Shown here piece after piece: positions 53,996 to 64,000 of a stretch of 64,000 bases of DNA. The notes under the pieces are model-generated. The model worked only from the letters and a program-made list of their open reading frames with translations, had not been told where the DNA came from and made no database searches. Made by a program: the position numbers and the translations under genes. Source of the DNA: Ficedula albicollis (taxonomy: Eukaryota > Chordata > Aves > Passeriformes > Muscicapidae); the NCBI RefSeq assembly GCF_000247815.1, contig NC_021678.1, forward strand, positions 12,049,322 to 12,113,321, read 5' to 3'. Positions within the stretch are counted from its first letter, which is position 1, and each line of letters begins with the position of its first letter.

Positions 53996-56344
53996 TGTCT
54001 CAGTATACGAAATGTATGAAGGATTTTGATTCCATCAGTTTTATTTTCCACCCTTTTAGCCTGTTTGATTCTGTGTAAAACACTAATGAACTCTTTTAAG
54101 CAGTCCCTTGACTTCACTGGGGAGGACATCAAACCTACGCCTCTGATAGTGCAGGCACATGTTGATGAGCACGAGAATGCTGCAGCCTTTGAGGTTCTAA
54201 ATGCTTTTTTATTATCATAGCAGCAAGTCACACCACGAATTGCAATAAAATCCCTTAACATTTTATTCATATTCACGGTCATATTAGGTCAAGTGCTTGT
54301 GAATAAACTCTAGAGGATGGAGGTCTGGCTTTGAGACCACTGTTACCAATTGGTTGCATTTTAATAGATTTATTATCCAGCTCAAATTGCATAGCTGTGA
54401 CTTAATTTCATCAGGGACAAAATGTTTGTAAGATAAGTTTGAAAAGAGCAAGAGGAAGAAAAATAAATATATATCTACATAAGTATTCTTAGAGCCACCC
54501 AGACACATTAGATGATGATGTTGTTCTGGTAACTGTGACACCACACGAGTACAACACATGCTTCAAGTTACTCCACTAATAATCATGTTTTGCCACAAAA
54601 AATGCAGACCAGTGTTAGTGATACAAGTATTTACAGTCTTCAAATATAATAACCAAAACCAGATACATTTGCTCTAGATAAAATCCTTGTAAATACTGCT
54701 GCTCCTCAACAATGTGGTACAAACACAGCGTCAGTATTTCTTGGATACCAAATTTTAAAAGACTGTCAGCTCCTCACAGGATAGCCAATATCCTGTTTTT
54801 TTCTAATCTTAATGCCAGCCAGTTTGCTTAAAGCGTTATTTAATCTAATTATGGAATATCTCTCATAGCATAAATATTCCAAGCTCTACAGCAGGCTTCC
54901 ATTTGTAACTCAAGAGTAGTATAAAAACAAGAGTTAATTGCCTGTACAAATATTTCAGGGTAGCATTTACGTAATCTACAGTACATTAAGTACCAGAGTT
55001 GTGCTCTACTGATAGGTGAAAGAACAACTCTGAAAGGCAACTGCGTTGCCAATTAGCTTTCAACAAATATGTACACAAGCTGTGCTTGCAGGCTTGTGCT
55101 CAGCTTCCTCATTCTCTCCAGACTGCCTGCTTTTATAATGGTGAGCTCCTTTCTACTCAAATGCCCAGCTAACTTCACACTGCTGGAACAAGGGAAGATA
55201 GCATATTTTATTTAGTTGGAATTGTAACCCATCCAAATTTGAGATCACAAATTGTGACCAAAGCCACACTCCAGTCACAAGGACCGAACACAAATTCCTT
55301 AGTCATGTATGAGCAGGGGGGGAAATTAAAAAAAAGAGAAATTGAAAAATCTTCCGTTGTAGTTAGTCCAAAGAAGATGAGAGTTTGTTTGAGAAAAACA
55401 TCCCACAAGTCCCAGCTCCTGTGTGTCAGTCCTCCTCAAGGAGGCTGAGCCAAGAACATGTACACCCACGTGCATTAGCTCTCTGCAGCAACACTATGTT
55501 TTTACCCAACACAGTTGTACACAAATTAAGAAATAAACCTAAGTTCACAAAACCACATGAAGAGACTAATGTTTGCAGTCTTTGGGCAAACCTGCATGGT
55601 GCTCCACCTAGAAAACAGACTTCTTTTAACTCAGGAAAGCTGATTACCTTGGGCAGAGCCCTGTGCCTATGACACTGCTGCTTTGCTTTGGGTACCCAGA
55701 TTTTGTCACTGGACAGTAGTTTGGGTGTCACTGAACAACAATGTGCAAATCCTTCATTTTCCCTTCACAATTTGCTTTGTAGACAACTGCTACTCACACT
55801 GTACTAGAGTGGGTTTAAAAGAAATATTTTGCAATTAGCTTTCCAATAAATGTTAAAACATATCTTTCTGCAATGCTTCAAAGCTTCAGCCATTTTCATA
55901 AAATATTTTTATCCCAACTTTCCACTTCCCCCCCACAAATTTTAAAAAAAAAGTTATTGCAGTTACTAAGATGGAAACATTCTGCAGAATCAAGAGAGTT
56001 AAACCAATTCCAGAATTCTGCTTCATAAATTCCTTTGGCTCACGTAATTTATGTTATATAAATTTTAATTTTGATAATAAGGCAGCTGAAAATAAGTCTA
56101 GTCTTGTAAGTTGTGTGGGTGTATGGTTATGCTTATATAAAAGTTTAGTTATCCACATTACTTCATAAACGTATGTTTAAGTATGTTTTCATGGATATCT
56201 ATCCTCTCTGTGGGCATGTTTTCTTTCAGTATTCAAAAAAAGTATCACTGTGCCATATAGTGTAAAGCTTGTGAAACTTTTTTTTTAGGTAAAAGTCAGC
56301 AAAGCCAGTTCTTCAGCTAGTACCTCATGCTATTAAACTGGCTG

Positions 56345-56369
56345 GAGAGAGAGAGAGAGAGAGAGAGAG
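56345..56369. repeat. GA microsatellite
   Basis: Twelve perfect GA units plus a G, followed by the purine-rich GAAGGAGG. This is a simple repeat likely to vary in length between individuals. Confidence 0.95.
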
Positions 56370-57216
56370 GAAGGAGGCATGGTGAGACATGAAAGTAGAG
56401 CAGGGAGCAGTGTGGCCTTGCTTCTGCTGTGTTAGGAAAGTAACTTCTCTTACATTTTCTGTAAAGCAGTCCATATCTGACTCTGTTGCAACAGAAATCA
56501 TTCTTGGACAGCCTAAAGGTACCAGAACAACCAGCTGCTCCTTTGATTCATTTATGTGTGATGGTCAGTTTAACATACTGGCAATAGGTGGGTCCCTCAT
56601 TTGCTGATGCAGTGAAAGGCACAAACAAGCCCCCTTACTTTTTTCCTCTTTTCAATGACTCTTTAGCTTGTATAGCTTAGGTTGTGTAGCTAAGCCTGAG
56701 GAAAGGAACACCTCCTTGCTCCCGGGTGTGACGGGCCACTGCCTCCCATTAGGGAGGATGAGCAACAGCAGTCCCAGTGCCACTGCCCTGGGGTGAGAGC
56801 TATCGGCACCTCCTCACTTACCGTGACATTTCCTCCAACAAAACAAAACCTCAGCTCTTCGAGTGCCTTTAAGGGTCTTTAACACAGGGCTTTAAAGCCC
56901 AAGTTCAACTTTTCAAATAAGGAAGGGGACTCAAAAACTCATTTCTGATGCACCTCTTCCAGATCACAGCGGCCTTGGGATGAGTAACATACCCACGCAC
57001 ATGGCAGGTTAAAGAAGAAAAACTATAAAATGCTAAATACACAAGTTACTTGGGATGCATTGCAACAGAATCAAAATAAAAGACTGAAAATACATATGGT
57101 GACTGGACTAAAATAATTATTAAAGAAGAGCCATAGGAGAAAAATATTTTGCAGGAATAATACAAGCCTTGTAAGAAGCTATGTTATCTTTTCATTATTT
57201 TTTAAGCTTCAGATTG

Positions 57217-57232
57217 TGTGTGTATACACACA
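57217..57232. repeat. 16-bp perfect palindrome of TG and CA
   Basis: TGTGTGTATACACACA reads the same on both strands. It is a short TG tract running into a CA tract around a TATA centre, and could form a small cruciform or Z-DNA segment. Confidence 0.85.
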
Positions 57233-57437
57233 TAAGCACACAGATTCACATATCATACGCAGTATCTAAGTAGTCAGACTTTTTTCTTATCTCAAATTAC
57301 TCACAGAGTAACATATGTTGCTCTGTTTTAGCTTATATTTAAATGTACATAATCATTATTCTCCATACACTTCAAAATTTCCTTGTCCTTCCCCACACAC
57401 TACATACACTAGACCTTTCCAATTATATCAACTGCAG

Positions 57438-57572
57438 TTTTATTCCAATGTAATGATGGAACAACTTGTAAATGATACATATATAGAACTAGCTATGCAC
57501 CAAACTGTATTTCCTCCTCCTAGAAAAAGGTCTGAAGATGAACAAAAGATTCATGCTGCTGCTTTTAAATAA
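57438..57572 (+). other. Exon-like segment ending at stop and AATAAA
   Basis: An acceptor-like AACTGCAG precedes 57438 after a pyrimidine-rich tract. The frame then reads 44 codons, beginning FYSNVMMEQLVNDTYIELAM and ending FPPPRKRSEDEQKIHAAAFK before TAA at 57570-57572. The basic-acidic stretch RKRSEDEQK is protein-like. The TAA overlaps an AATAAA (57568-57573), too early to serve as this exon's polyadenylation signal if one is needed 3' of the stop. The same frame is open upstream to 57315, so the splice site is not proven. I do not recognise the protein; a pseudogene remnant or chance are alternatives. Confidence 0.22.
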
Positions 57573-59439
57573 AATACAGTTGTATCCTTTAGTTTGTATT
57601 AAGAGTTAAAAGTACTCATTTGCTTTAAGAAACATATTCTTTAAAACTTCTCATTTAAACTTCACTTTTATGTTTGTGTAACTGTCAAGTTTGTGACTTT
57701 TAACATTATTATAGCGGTAAAAACATGAAGAGGGAAAAAATAGACTTAAAAAATATGAACATCTCCAGTCCTCTGCCATTCCCTCTAATCCTTTACAGCA
57801 AGATAATTTGTGGTTAATGCTAAATATCTAGTGGAATCATTGAAGACAGCACTTGGCCCTATCCACGTACCTTGATATTAAGTGTTGTCAAACTGCTTTT
57901 CTTGCTACAGCAGTTTAAGAAAATGAAACCAAAGGCAAGAGGAAAATTCTGGAAAAATAAGGACGTTCACACATGAGGATCTCTAAACTCTTCAGAGTTA
58001 TGTGAACACAGTACCCACCCAAACCCCTAACAGCCAGAAATTATGCCAGTTGCAGGAACTGAAGTTTTCTCCTGGCAGGTCACTCGCTGCCCAACAGGTC
58101 GATTATAGAAAAGCCCCTTGCAACCTCCCACCTCTCTCTCCCCTCAGAACCACAGCAAACTTTTCAGGCAGCATCCTGGGAATTCTACTGCCTCCACACT
58201 GATAAGGTGAATGTGGAAGCATGCCCTCAAAATATCACTTGAAAATATAAAAGCACCCAAAACAACCCAACTAAGAGACTCATCATATTGATAGCCTGCT
58301 GCAGAGCTGAAATCAGCCTACATCTATTGAAATACCTGTAAGGTGGCTGCTTGGCAGATTAAATGCAGGATTGCTTTGATTTGTCTTCCTTCACCACTCC
58401 TCCACTGTGAAAGATGGAACTCACTGAAAATTCTGGCAGAGAAAAGCTTGTACCAAAACAGGGAGATCTGTAGCAAACCAGAGGTGGTCCAGGCACAGTC
58501 TGCTCCCTCCCTGATGCTGATGTGCACACAGACTATCTGGCATGTTATCTTCTTCCAGAGTTCCCCCTAAATGCTCCTGCACTTGGAGCATCCAAAGAAG
58601 ACCTTCTGTGGCGACAGACAACCAGGCCCTGAGAAGGGTCCCGGGCTCCATCCCAGCAGCTGCACTCAGTGGCTGAGGCATGCGGGCGTGGCTGGGGATT
58701 CAAGGCAGCAGCCAAAGCTGAACAGGGAATTTCAGGGCTCTCTGCCTCTGCTGGGGCGACTCCAGCAGCTGCTTCATCAGAGTGCAATGGGCAAAAACCA
58801 AGGGAAGGAGAACAGCAAGAACAGCAAATGCTGCTCAAAAGGATTTTGTGTTCCTTCTATATGCAATAAATGTGTAGAGGGAACAAGCTGATTTTAGCAC
58901 CCTCACTCTTCCATGTTTAGTTGCATTCCTTTTCTGCTATTTAACTCCTCCCACCTCAAAACCAAACAAATCCCACAGTAAAAGAGCCCCAAATATCTGC
59001 CTTAATTTCTAAGTCAGGAATACTTCTTTGCTTGAGTTCTAGGACCCAAAGCTGCACTAAGTTTGCAGAATTTTACCTGAATTTCTGATGCACCGCATCA
59101 GTTTTAGACTGTTAACATTTGTCTCTCGGTAACACTGATCTCGAATTGTGCTAATTTTAGAACAATCTGAATCAATTCTGAAAACTGAACAAAACTATTG
59201 AAGCACCATAGATAAGCTCAGTTAAAATCCTGTGCTAGCTTTTCTTGACTGATATTTGAAACCATACTACTCATTAATATTATGGATTAATATTGACTTT
59301 TACTCTTCAGCTCATAGTATTTCTCCAGCTATATTTAATGGCTATTACTAAAATTATCTGCATTTTAATTTTTCAGCATTCACATTTTTCTACTACTTTC
59401 CCAACAGATTTCCTTTATTATCATTTTTTTGGCCCACTG
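57573..59439. other. Mixed sequence, no gene recognised
   Basis: A GC-richer patch at 58560-58830 allows overlapping frames of up to 106 codons on both strands, with no domain. It is followed by an AATAAA near 58865. Around 59270-59295 a 9-base word ATTAATATT is repeated 13 bases apart. Otherwise plain AT-rich DNA. Confidence 0.45.
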
Positions 59440-59880
59440 CCCTTCCTCAGTGTCCACAATCCGTGGAGAAGAGATTGCTGATGGCGTTATCACAGGCAAA
59501 CAGAATGAAGCTAATGGTAACAGGCACTCCTTGCTAGGTAATTATTATAGGAGAAGGAATGCAAATGAGCCCTAATCTGTCTCACACAATGGCAGAGGTC
59601 TCAGATTTGCATTAAACCTTTTGCAGCTCTCCCAGATTGGGGACTGCAGATAACAATGCATCTGCAGCCCAGGCTGCCCCAGCGGTTATTACATTGTGCC
59701 CCAGCAGGTACAGTGTCCCTGAATGACTCTCCCCACCCCCTTTATATCTCTGGTCCCCTCCTCCTTCTCTCCTTCCCCCCAGCTTTGCAGGAAAAAAAGC
59801 TAATTGTGCATGCCATTTGGCTCGATTCATGTTTACAATGAAGAAGAAAGCAGCACTGTTTGGTAATTATAAGAGGGAAA
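59440..59880. promoter_or_regulatory. Candidate enhancer with POU and SOX motifs
   Basis: The octamer ATGCAAAT lies at 59559-59566 and its inverted form ATTTGCAT at 59605-59612. SOX-type cores lie between and beside them: ACAATGG at 59586-59592 and AACAATG at 59652-59658. Further on there are TGTTTAC (forkhead type) and TAATTA (homeodomain type) words near 59830-59865. The stretch has few homopolymers and an even composition, unlike neighbouring DNA. POU and SOX factors are known to act together on neural and stem-cell enhancers. Each motif alone is common; only their grouping is suggestive. Confidence 0.35.
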
Positions 59881-62569
59881 TGGACATCAGGAAATCTCCA
59901 TTCTATTCCCAGCTATGTCATTGACTTGCCAGGGAACTGAAGGAAAATAACTTCGCTTTTCTGTGCATCCATGTGTTCAGTTAGAAATACAGGGTTAGCA
60001 TTCGTAGTGGCCCAACAGACTCTCATTTTACAGAGGCACCTGCTGAACACTTTCAGGAAGCTAATGCTAGACTTCACTTGAATCTAGGCTGAGCTCATGA
60101 TAAGCTGCGGTCCTTCAGAAGAACCACTTCCTAGATCTCCATTCCCCATCTGATAATAGGTTGTAAAGAATTATATTTTTTTCCAGCACTGTGTTCTGCT
60201 ACAAAAACACCTGCCAGCTGGGGCCATGCTCAGGGCTCACACAGGTGTCTGCCCACTAGCAGATCTTAAAAGAAGAAGGTGTAGGAACTATGTTTGAGGT
60301 GCCCTGATCATACAGCAAAAGGTTTTCCCAAACCTTATATTTTCTAACTTCTTCATTATGGCTTGTTTGGATTAGGAGCATTGGAGTCAAATGTATTGAA
60401 CCTTTCCCAAGTGAGTGCCTGGTCTGAGGTCAGAACTCCTTACCAGCATGCACAGACCATTTCCAACACTACTGCCTTCTTTCTTGGATGCTCATTTTCT
60501 CCTGAGACGTTTTTGTCAAATAGGATATTTCCAAAATTGATCTTCAGGAATCAAAGTTTCTTCCACAGAAATGCAGACTAGAAAATGAAGACTACCAAAC
60601 TGTAAGTGGACATATAAACTAAGTTCTCAGCATATTAAAACCCAAACAACACCAACACCAAAAAAAACCCTAAAACAAACAAAAAACCCACCAACCAAAA
60701 ACAAACCAAACAAAAAGACAACCCCCTCCCCAAAATCAAAACAGTAAACTACTGCCAGAAATTAACAAAAAAAATATTTTTTTTTACAACAGTAACTAAA
60801 AAACAGCTGTAAAAAGTGCTACAGTTTTTTAAACACCATGTAACAAGTTAGTTTTTCAATAATCCAAGTTTTGCTCATTTCCATCTCATGGTGCAGTAGG
60901 TGGGGCAGTGCTACTTCTTCATACACTTTCTGGGATGGTCTCTGATAGCTGGTATCCTCAAGCAATATTCATCACACCTAAACAATCAGTTTAAAAATGT
61001 ATTTTTTTACATGATGTTATGGCTCTGTTATGATATTGAAGTTCTCTGAAAGAATTTTCTTAATTTGCACTGACACTTAAGGTTCTTGCCACTTGGAAGG
61101 ACTGATATGGTATAACATTATGAATGATCAACCTTTACATTAGAAAAACAAATCAGTGTCTTGTACTGGTTAGTTCCGGTAAAACAAGAAGGGGATTTTC
61201 ATTCACCTGGTTCATAAAGCTGAAAACATTTTCCCAAGTAGTTTTTGTGCTGACTTTCCAACACTAGAAACCATTTCATTCAGAACACAAGAAGGGGGTA
61301 TTTTTACATTATCAAGGCATGGCAGGTATCAGAACCTACAATTTAAATTCTAACATACTCAGGTTCAGATTTGTCACTGGTCTCTCTCTAGGCTGCTCCT
61401 CCCCAGTGACCAGTTACTACGAACTGCCTACTGCGGCCATTTATAAGTGCATAAAAACCTTCTTCCAAACCCAGATGTAGTTGTGGAGAGCCTGACAGAC
61501 TCACCCTCACTTGGAAGTCAGGGATTACCACACTGCTGGACCAGCAAAAGCACCAGTGCACAGAAAGTCACCAGGACAGCCCAAATCAATTTTACTGCCA
61601 CCTGAACACACCCAGCTGACTCTGCCTGGAGTGGACTCAGCTACCTCACCTCCTCCTGCCCACAGATCTGGGGTGGTGGAGGGGGGAAAGGGAGGAATCC
61701 TGGAAGATAAGGAACAGGGAGAACCGATGTCTTTGTGGGGAACTACTGCTCAGTCTGTGACCCTTGGCCCATCACCAAAGCCATGCACTTCAGGACCACT
61801 CTCACATTAAGCATTAACTCAGGCAGTTCAGCTGTGTTGCCGAGTAGCCGGTCAAATATTTACAAGGGTTTCAGAAGGTGCAAGATTAACCTCATCCTTT
61901 CAGTGTAAAACCCAACGTCCACGATTTCATACTCTGTTTTGCAAAGCAAGAAGTCACAATGCTGAGGTTTTGAGACTTGCAACACAAAGTCGTTAGAAAG
62001 AATAATCCAAACAGGAAAACTAAGAGGGACTCAAATGCACAATGTAGACAAAATATTGGCACCACATACAGAGCTGGCAAGTAGAGCAGCATGCTGTGTT
62101 CCTAAGGGGGAGAACAAGCAGAATCTAACTCCAAGAGTGGTGATTGCAACCTCACCTGAACAGCAGCTTTCCTTTTGTCCAGCTGCCTCCAGGTCATTTC
62201 ATGGTAAAGACAAAAATTGTCACTGTGCTTTCAAGGATCTTAACAGCTTTCCAACCCCGGGCTCCCCCCCACCCGGCCATTCTCAGCAGCCTTTTGAGAG
62301 TTTCCCTCTATAGCAGCATTCTGCGTTTCAGGGATTCAACCTTTCAACTGAAGCATGAGAGATCGCTTATACTGTCGAACCGGTGGAGCTGCCAGCCTCC
62401 CCTTTGTTGCACAAGGATTTACACTTGAATGGCGCTGGGAAGCAGAGTCTTTTAAGGGAAGGCTGATGGGGGGAAGACAATTTCCTTGGCAGCATCCTAT
62501 TCGCAAATCACAAATCTACCAGTTCAGCTTCTCCAGTTCACAGGAACCTTATCGAACTGCTAGTTTGTA
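59881..62569. other. Mixed sequence, no gene recognised
   Basis: Contains the A/C-rich tract listed separately and a GC-richer patch at 61490-61800 with a 99-codon plus-strand frame lacking any domain. A C-rich run with CCGGGCTCCCCCCCACCC lies near 62255-62275. No named repeat or RNA gene was seen. Confidence 0.45.
60640..60745. repeat. A/C-rich low-complexity tract
   Basis: About 100 bases composed almost only of A and C (CCAACACCAAAAAAAACCC and similar), with few G or T. The other strand is G/T-rich. It looks like degenerate simple repeat expanded from AAACC-like units. Confidence 0.8.
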
Positions 62570-62740
62570 AGTTTACTGTGAGGTGACTTTTATGAATCAA
62601 TTGCTAATTTTAGCTTCCTTCAACAACGATATACCTAGTCGTAAGAGAAGTTCATTTCGAGCCTAAATGTGGGCACATTCAGTCCAATGTAAATTACGTC
62701 ATTACCTTAATGTATGACTCACTTATGTATTTCCTATTAT
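62570..62740. promoter_or_regulatory. Candidate regulatory element with CRE and AP-1 sites
   Basis: TTACGTCA at 62694-62701 is a CREB/ATF type site and TGACTCA at 62715-62721 an AP-1 core, 13 bp apart. The part upstream includes ATCAATTGCTAATTTTAGC and two isolated CpGs (ACGATAT and TCGTAAG), which are otherwise rare here. The combination suggests a bZIP-responsive element, but conservation cannot be judged from this sequence. Confidence 0.3.
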
Positions 62741-63389
62741 AGCCTTGCATTGCCATGCACATCATAGTCCATCCAAGGCTTCTACAGCCTTTCAAGAGAG
62801 ACACTGGGGAACACCACAATGGCACAGACCACTGCAGAAAATCATCTGAAACAAAAGTATGCGAGCCTGCTCCAGTTTAACAGTGGCACGCTGGCTTTGG
62901 CCCTCTACTTAATCATATGCACAAGTAGCACCAGCCTGGTGCATTTCTGTTCTTAAGCTGCGAATGGGTAGATAATTACTTATTGGTTTCAGGCTATGTT
63001 AGCAGTTACCAAGCAGTATCATATTGCTGCCTTTCAAACAGCAGCACTCTGGGTAAATCCACCGAGTTTTTTGTTTGTCTGCTTGCCTGCTTGGAAGCAT
63101 AAAGCCTGCTATCTCCAAAGAAAAATAACAGCATCCGAAGTCTGAAAATTGGCAAATGCTAATCTGGCACAGAAAAAGATCTGTAAGGAACATTCCTTCT
63201 GGTTTTAAAATGTTACACCTGCTTCTGATTAGATTCTATTTCCTGAATTCTGAATTGGCCACATGCTGAAACGCACAGGCAGCACAGTCTGCAGAGTGCA
63301 GCAAGAAAAAGGCTAGCACAATCCAGAGCTGGTGGCAAACCACAGTCCCCATGAAAACCACATGTGCCAGAGACCAAATATTTTGCATT
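62741..63389. other. Unique sequence, no gene recognised
   Basis: Even composition with short frames only (64 codons at 62999-63193, minus). Nothing recognisable. Confidence 0.45.
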
Positions 63390-63530
63390 TTGCTTACTGC
63401 TAATAAAGCTGCTTCACTTCATTAAAAGCAGCTTATCATTTTATCTACTCGCTCTGATTAATTAGCCTCTAGTTAAAATGAATGAGCACTTGATTCGAGG
63501 ATTCTATTAATGCGACACTGGTGAACCACC
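63390..63530. promoter_or_regulatory. Candidate conserved element with hairpin and TAATTA
   Basis: A perfect 9-bp inverted repeat, AAGCTGCTT at 63406-63414 and AAGCAGCTT at 63426-63434, encloses an 11-base loop. A homeodomain core TAATTA lies at 63459-63464 inside GATTAATTAG, followed by CGAGG and ATTAATGCGAC, where CpG survives in AT-rich DNA. This texture is typical of vertebrate developmental conserved elements, but the call rests on appearance alone. Confidence 0.3.
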
Positions 63531-64000
63531 ACTTGCATACTTCTTCCATCCTTCTCCTTTTACTCTCCATCCTCTCTACACCCAGTGTCTTATTAGGCCA
63601 TTCAGACTGACATGCCAAGAACCCTCTGAGGATACCACAACACTTTTAAGACAGAGGTCAGTAAGGAAATGTCCCACAGTCCAAAATTCTTCCAAGGCTC
63701 AGTTTTCCTGTTGGAATATACAGATGTATGTAATCTACCTCTCACTGTAATTATGATCACAAGCTTGGAAAGAAACAGCTTGGAAAGAAGAAAGAGACAA
63801 GGAAACAGACTGCGTTGCTGGGAACAGGGGCAAAACAACAGTACCTTTAATACATTCAGCTTATTTGTCCTTCCAGAATAAAATAATTTTAACATGAAGC
63901 ACAAACAGCAGTCAGTTCCATCAAAAACCCGACTTTCTTAGAGAGCGAAGAACTTTCTCCCAAGCCAAATACCATGTGCTGTATATGCATAAAGACAGCT
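63531..64000. other. Unique sequence to window end
   Basis: Frames of 100 codons (63602-63904, minus) and 70 codons (plus) overlap on opposite strands and show no domain. Contains a small 15-bp duplication. Confidence 0.45.
63762..63790. repeat. 15-bp tandem duplication
   Basis: AGCTTGGAAAGAAAC is followed directly by AGCTTGGAAAGAAG, period 15. Confidence 0.85.

Larger units (their letters stand above)
53996..57437. other. AT-rich unique sequence, no gene recognised
   Basis: Frames up to 102 codons on both strands, none recognised. A strong minus-strand donor pattern, CACG then GTAAGTGAGG, lies near 56813-56826 in a CpG-bearing patch (56700-56830), but no matching acceptor was found upstream. 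Confidence 0.45.

Noticed and set aside
56800..56950. Strong minus-strand donor (CACG then GTAAGTGAGG) suggesting an exon
   Set aside because: The DNA upstream on that strand has stops close by in two frames and no acceptor for the third, so no exon can be outlined.
58571..58891. 106-codon frame ending near an AATAAA, suggestive of a 3' exon
   Set aside because: Frames on the other strand overlap it, the peptide is not recognisable and no acceptor was found.

Overview
The window looks like vertebrate nuclear DNA, most likely from a bird or another sauropsid with a compact, repeat-poor genome. It is AT-leaning and depleted of CpG. It has no dense open reading frames and no operon structure. 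It lacks obvious Alu, L1 or B1 type repeats and the usual 3' tails of chicken-repeat-1 (CR1) LINEs. This is a judgement from sequence texture; I could not run a database search. I found no protein-coding gene I can name, no rRNA or tRNA, no CRISPR array and no intact mobile element. The window is best read as intergenic or long-intron sequence.

Layout. 1-1394 is almost entirely one homopolymer of G, which I treat as a sequencing or assembly artefact. It abuts a short CpG-rich edge (1395-1600) with a good CTCF-like motif, so a promoter or insulator may be lost under the poly-G. A second poly-G block (8326-8890) is flanked by a duplicated 194-195 bp segment, which strongly suggests a mis-joined gap. 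The rest is unique AT-rich sequence broken by many short tandem duplications: 6055-6315, 15546-15711, 23096-23224, 26832-28035, 34304-34891, 38523-40414, 43002-43039, 49777-49830, 50111-50210 and 63762-63790. Two of these, 6055 and 34304, share an unusual full, truncated, full order.

Possible coding traces are weak. There is an exon-like segment on the minus strand (21754-21897) with G/C-ending codons, next to a CpG-rich patch with a signal-peptide-like frame (22031-22204). There is an exon-like segment at 57438-57572 (+) whose stop codon overlaps AATAAA, and a short one at 9528-9618 (+). The longest open frame outside the poly-G blocks is 208 codons (40571-41197, minus) and resembles nothing I know. 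Several stretches have the look of conserved non-coding regulatory DNA, notably 59440-59880 (paired octamer and SOX motifs), 62570-62740 (CRE and AP-1 sites) and 63390-63530 (hairpin plus homeodomain core).

I see no new biological system here. The most checkable results are the two poly-G artefacts, the cluster of near-identical tandem duplications, the exon-like segments and the motif clusters.
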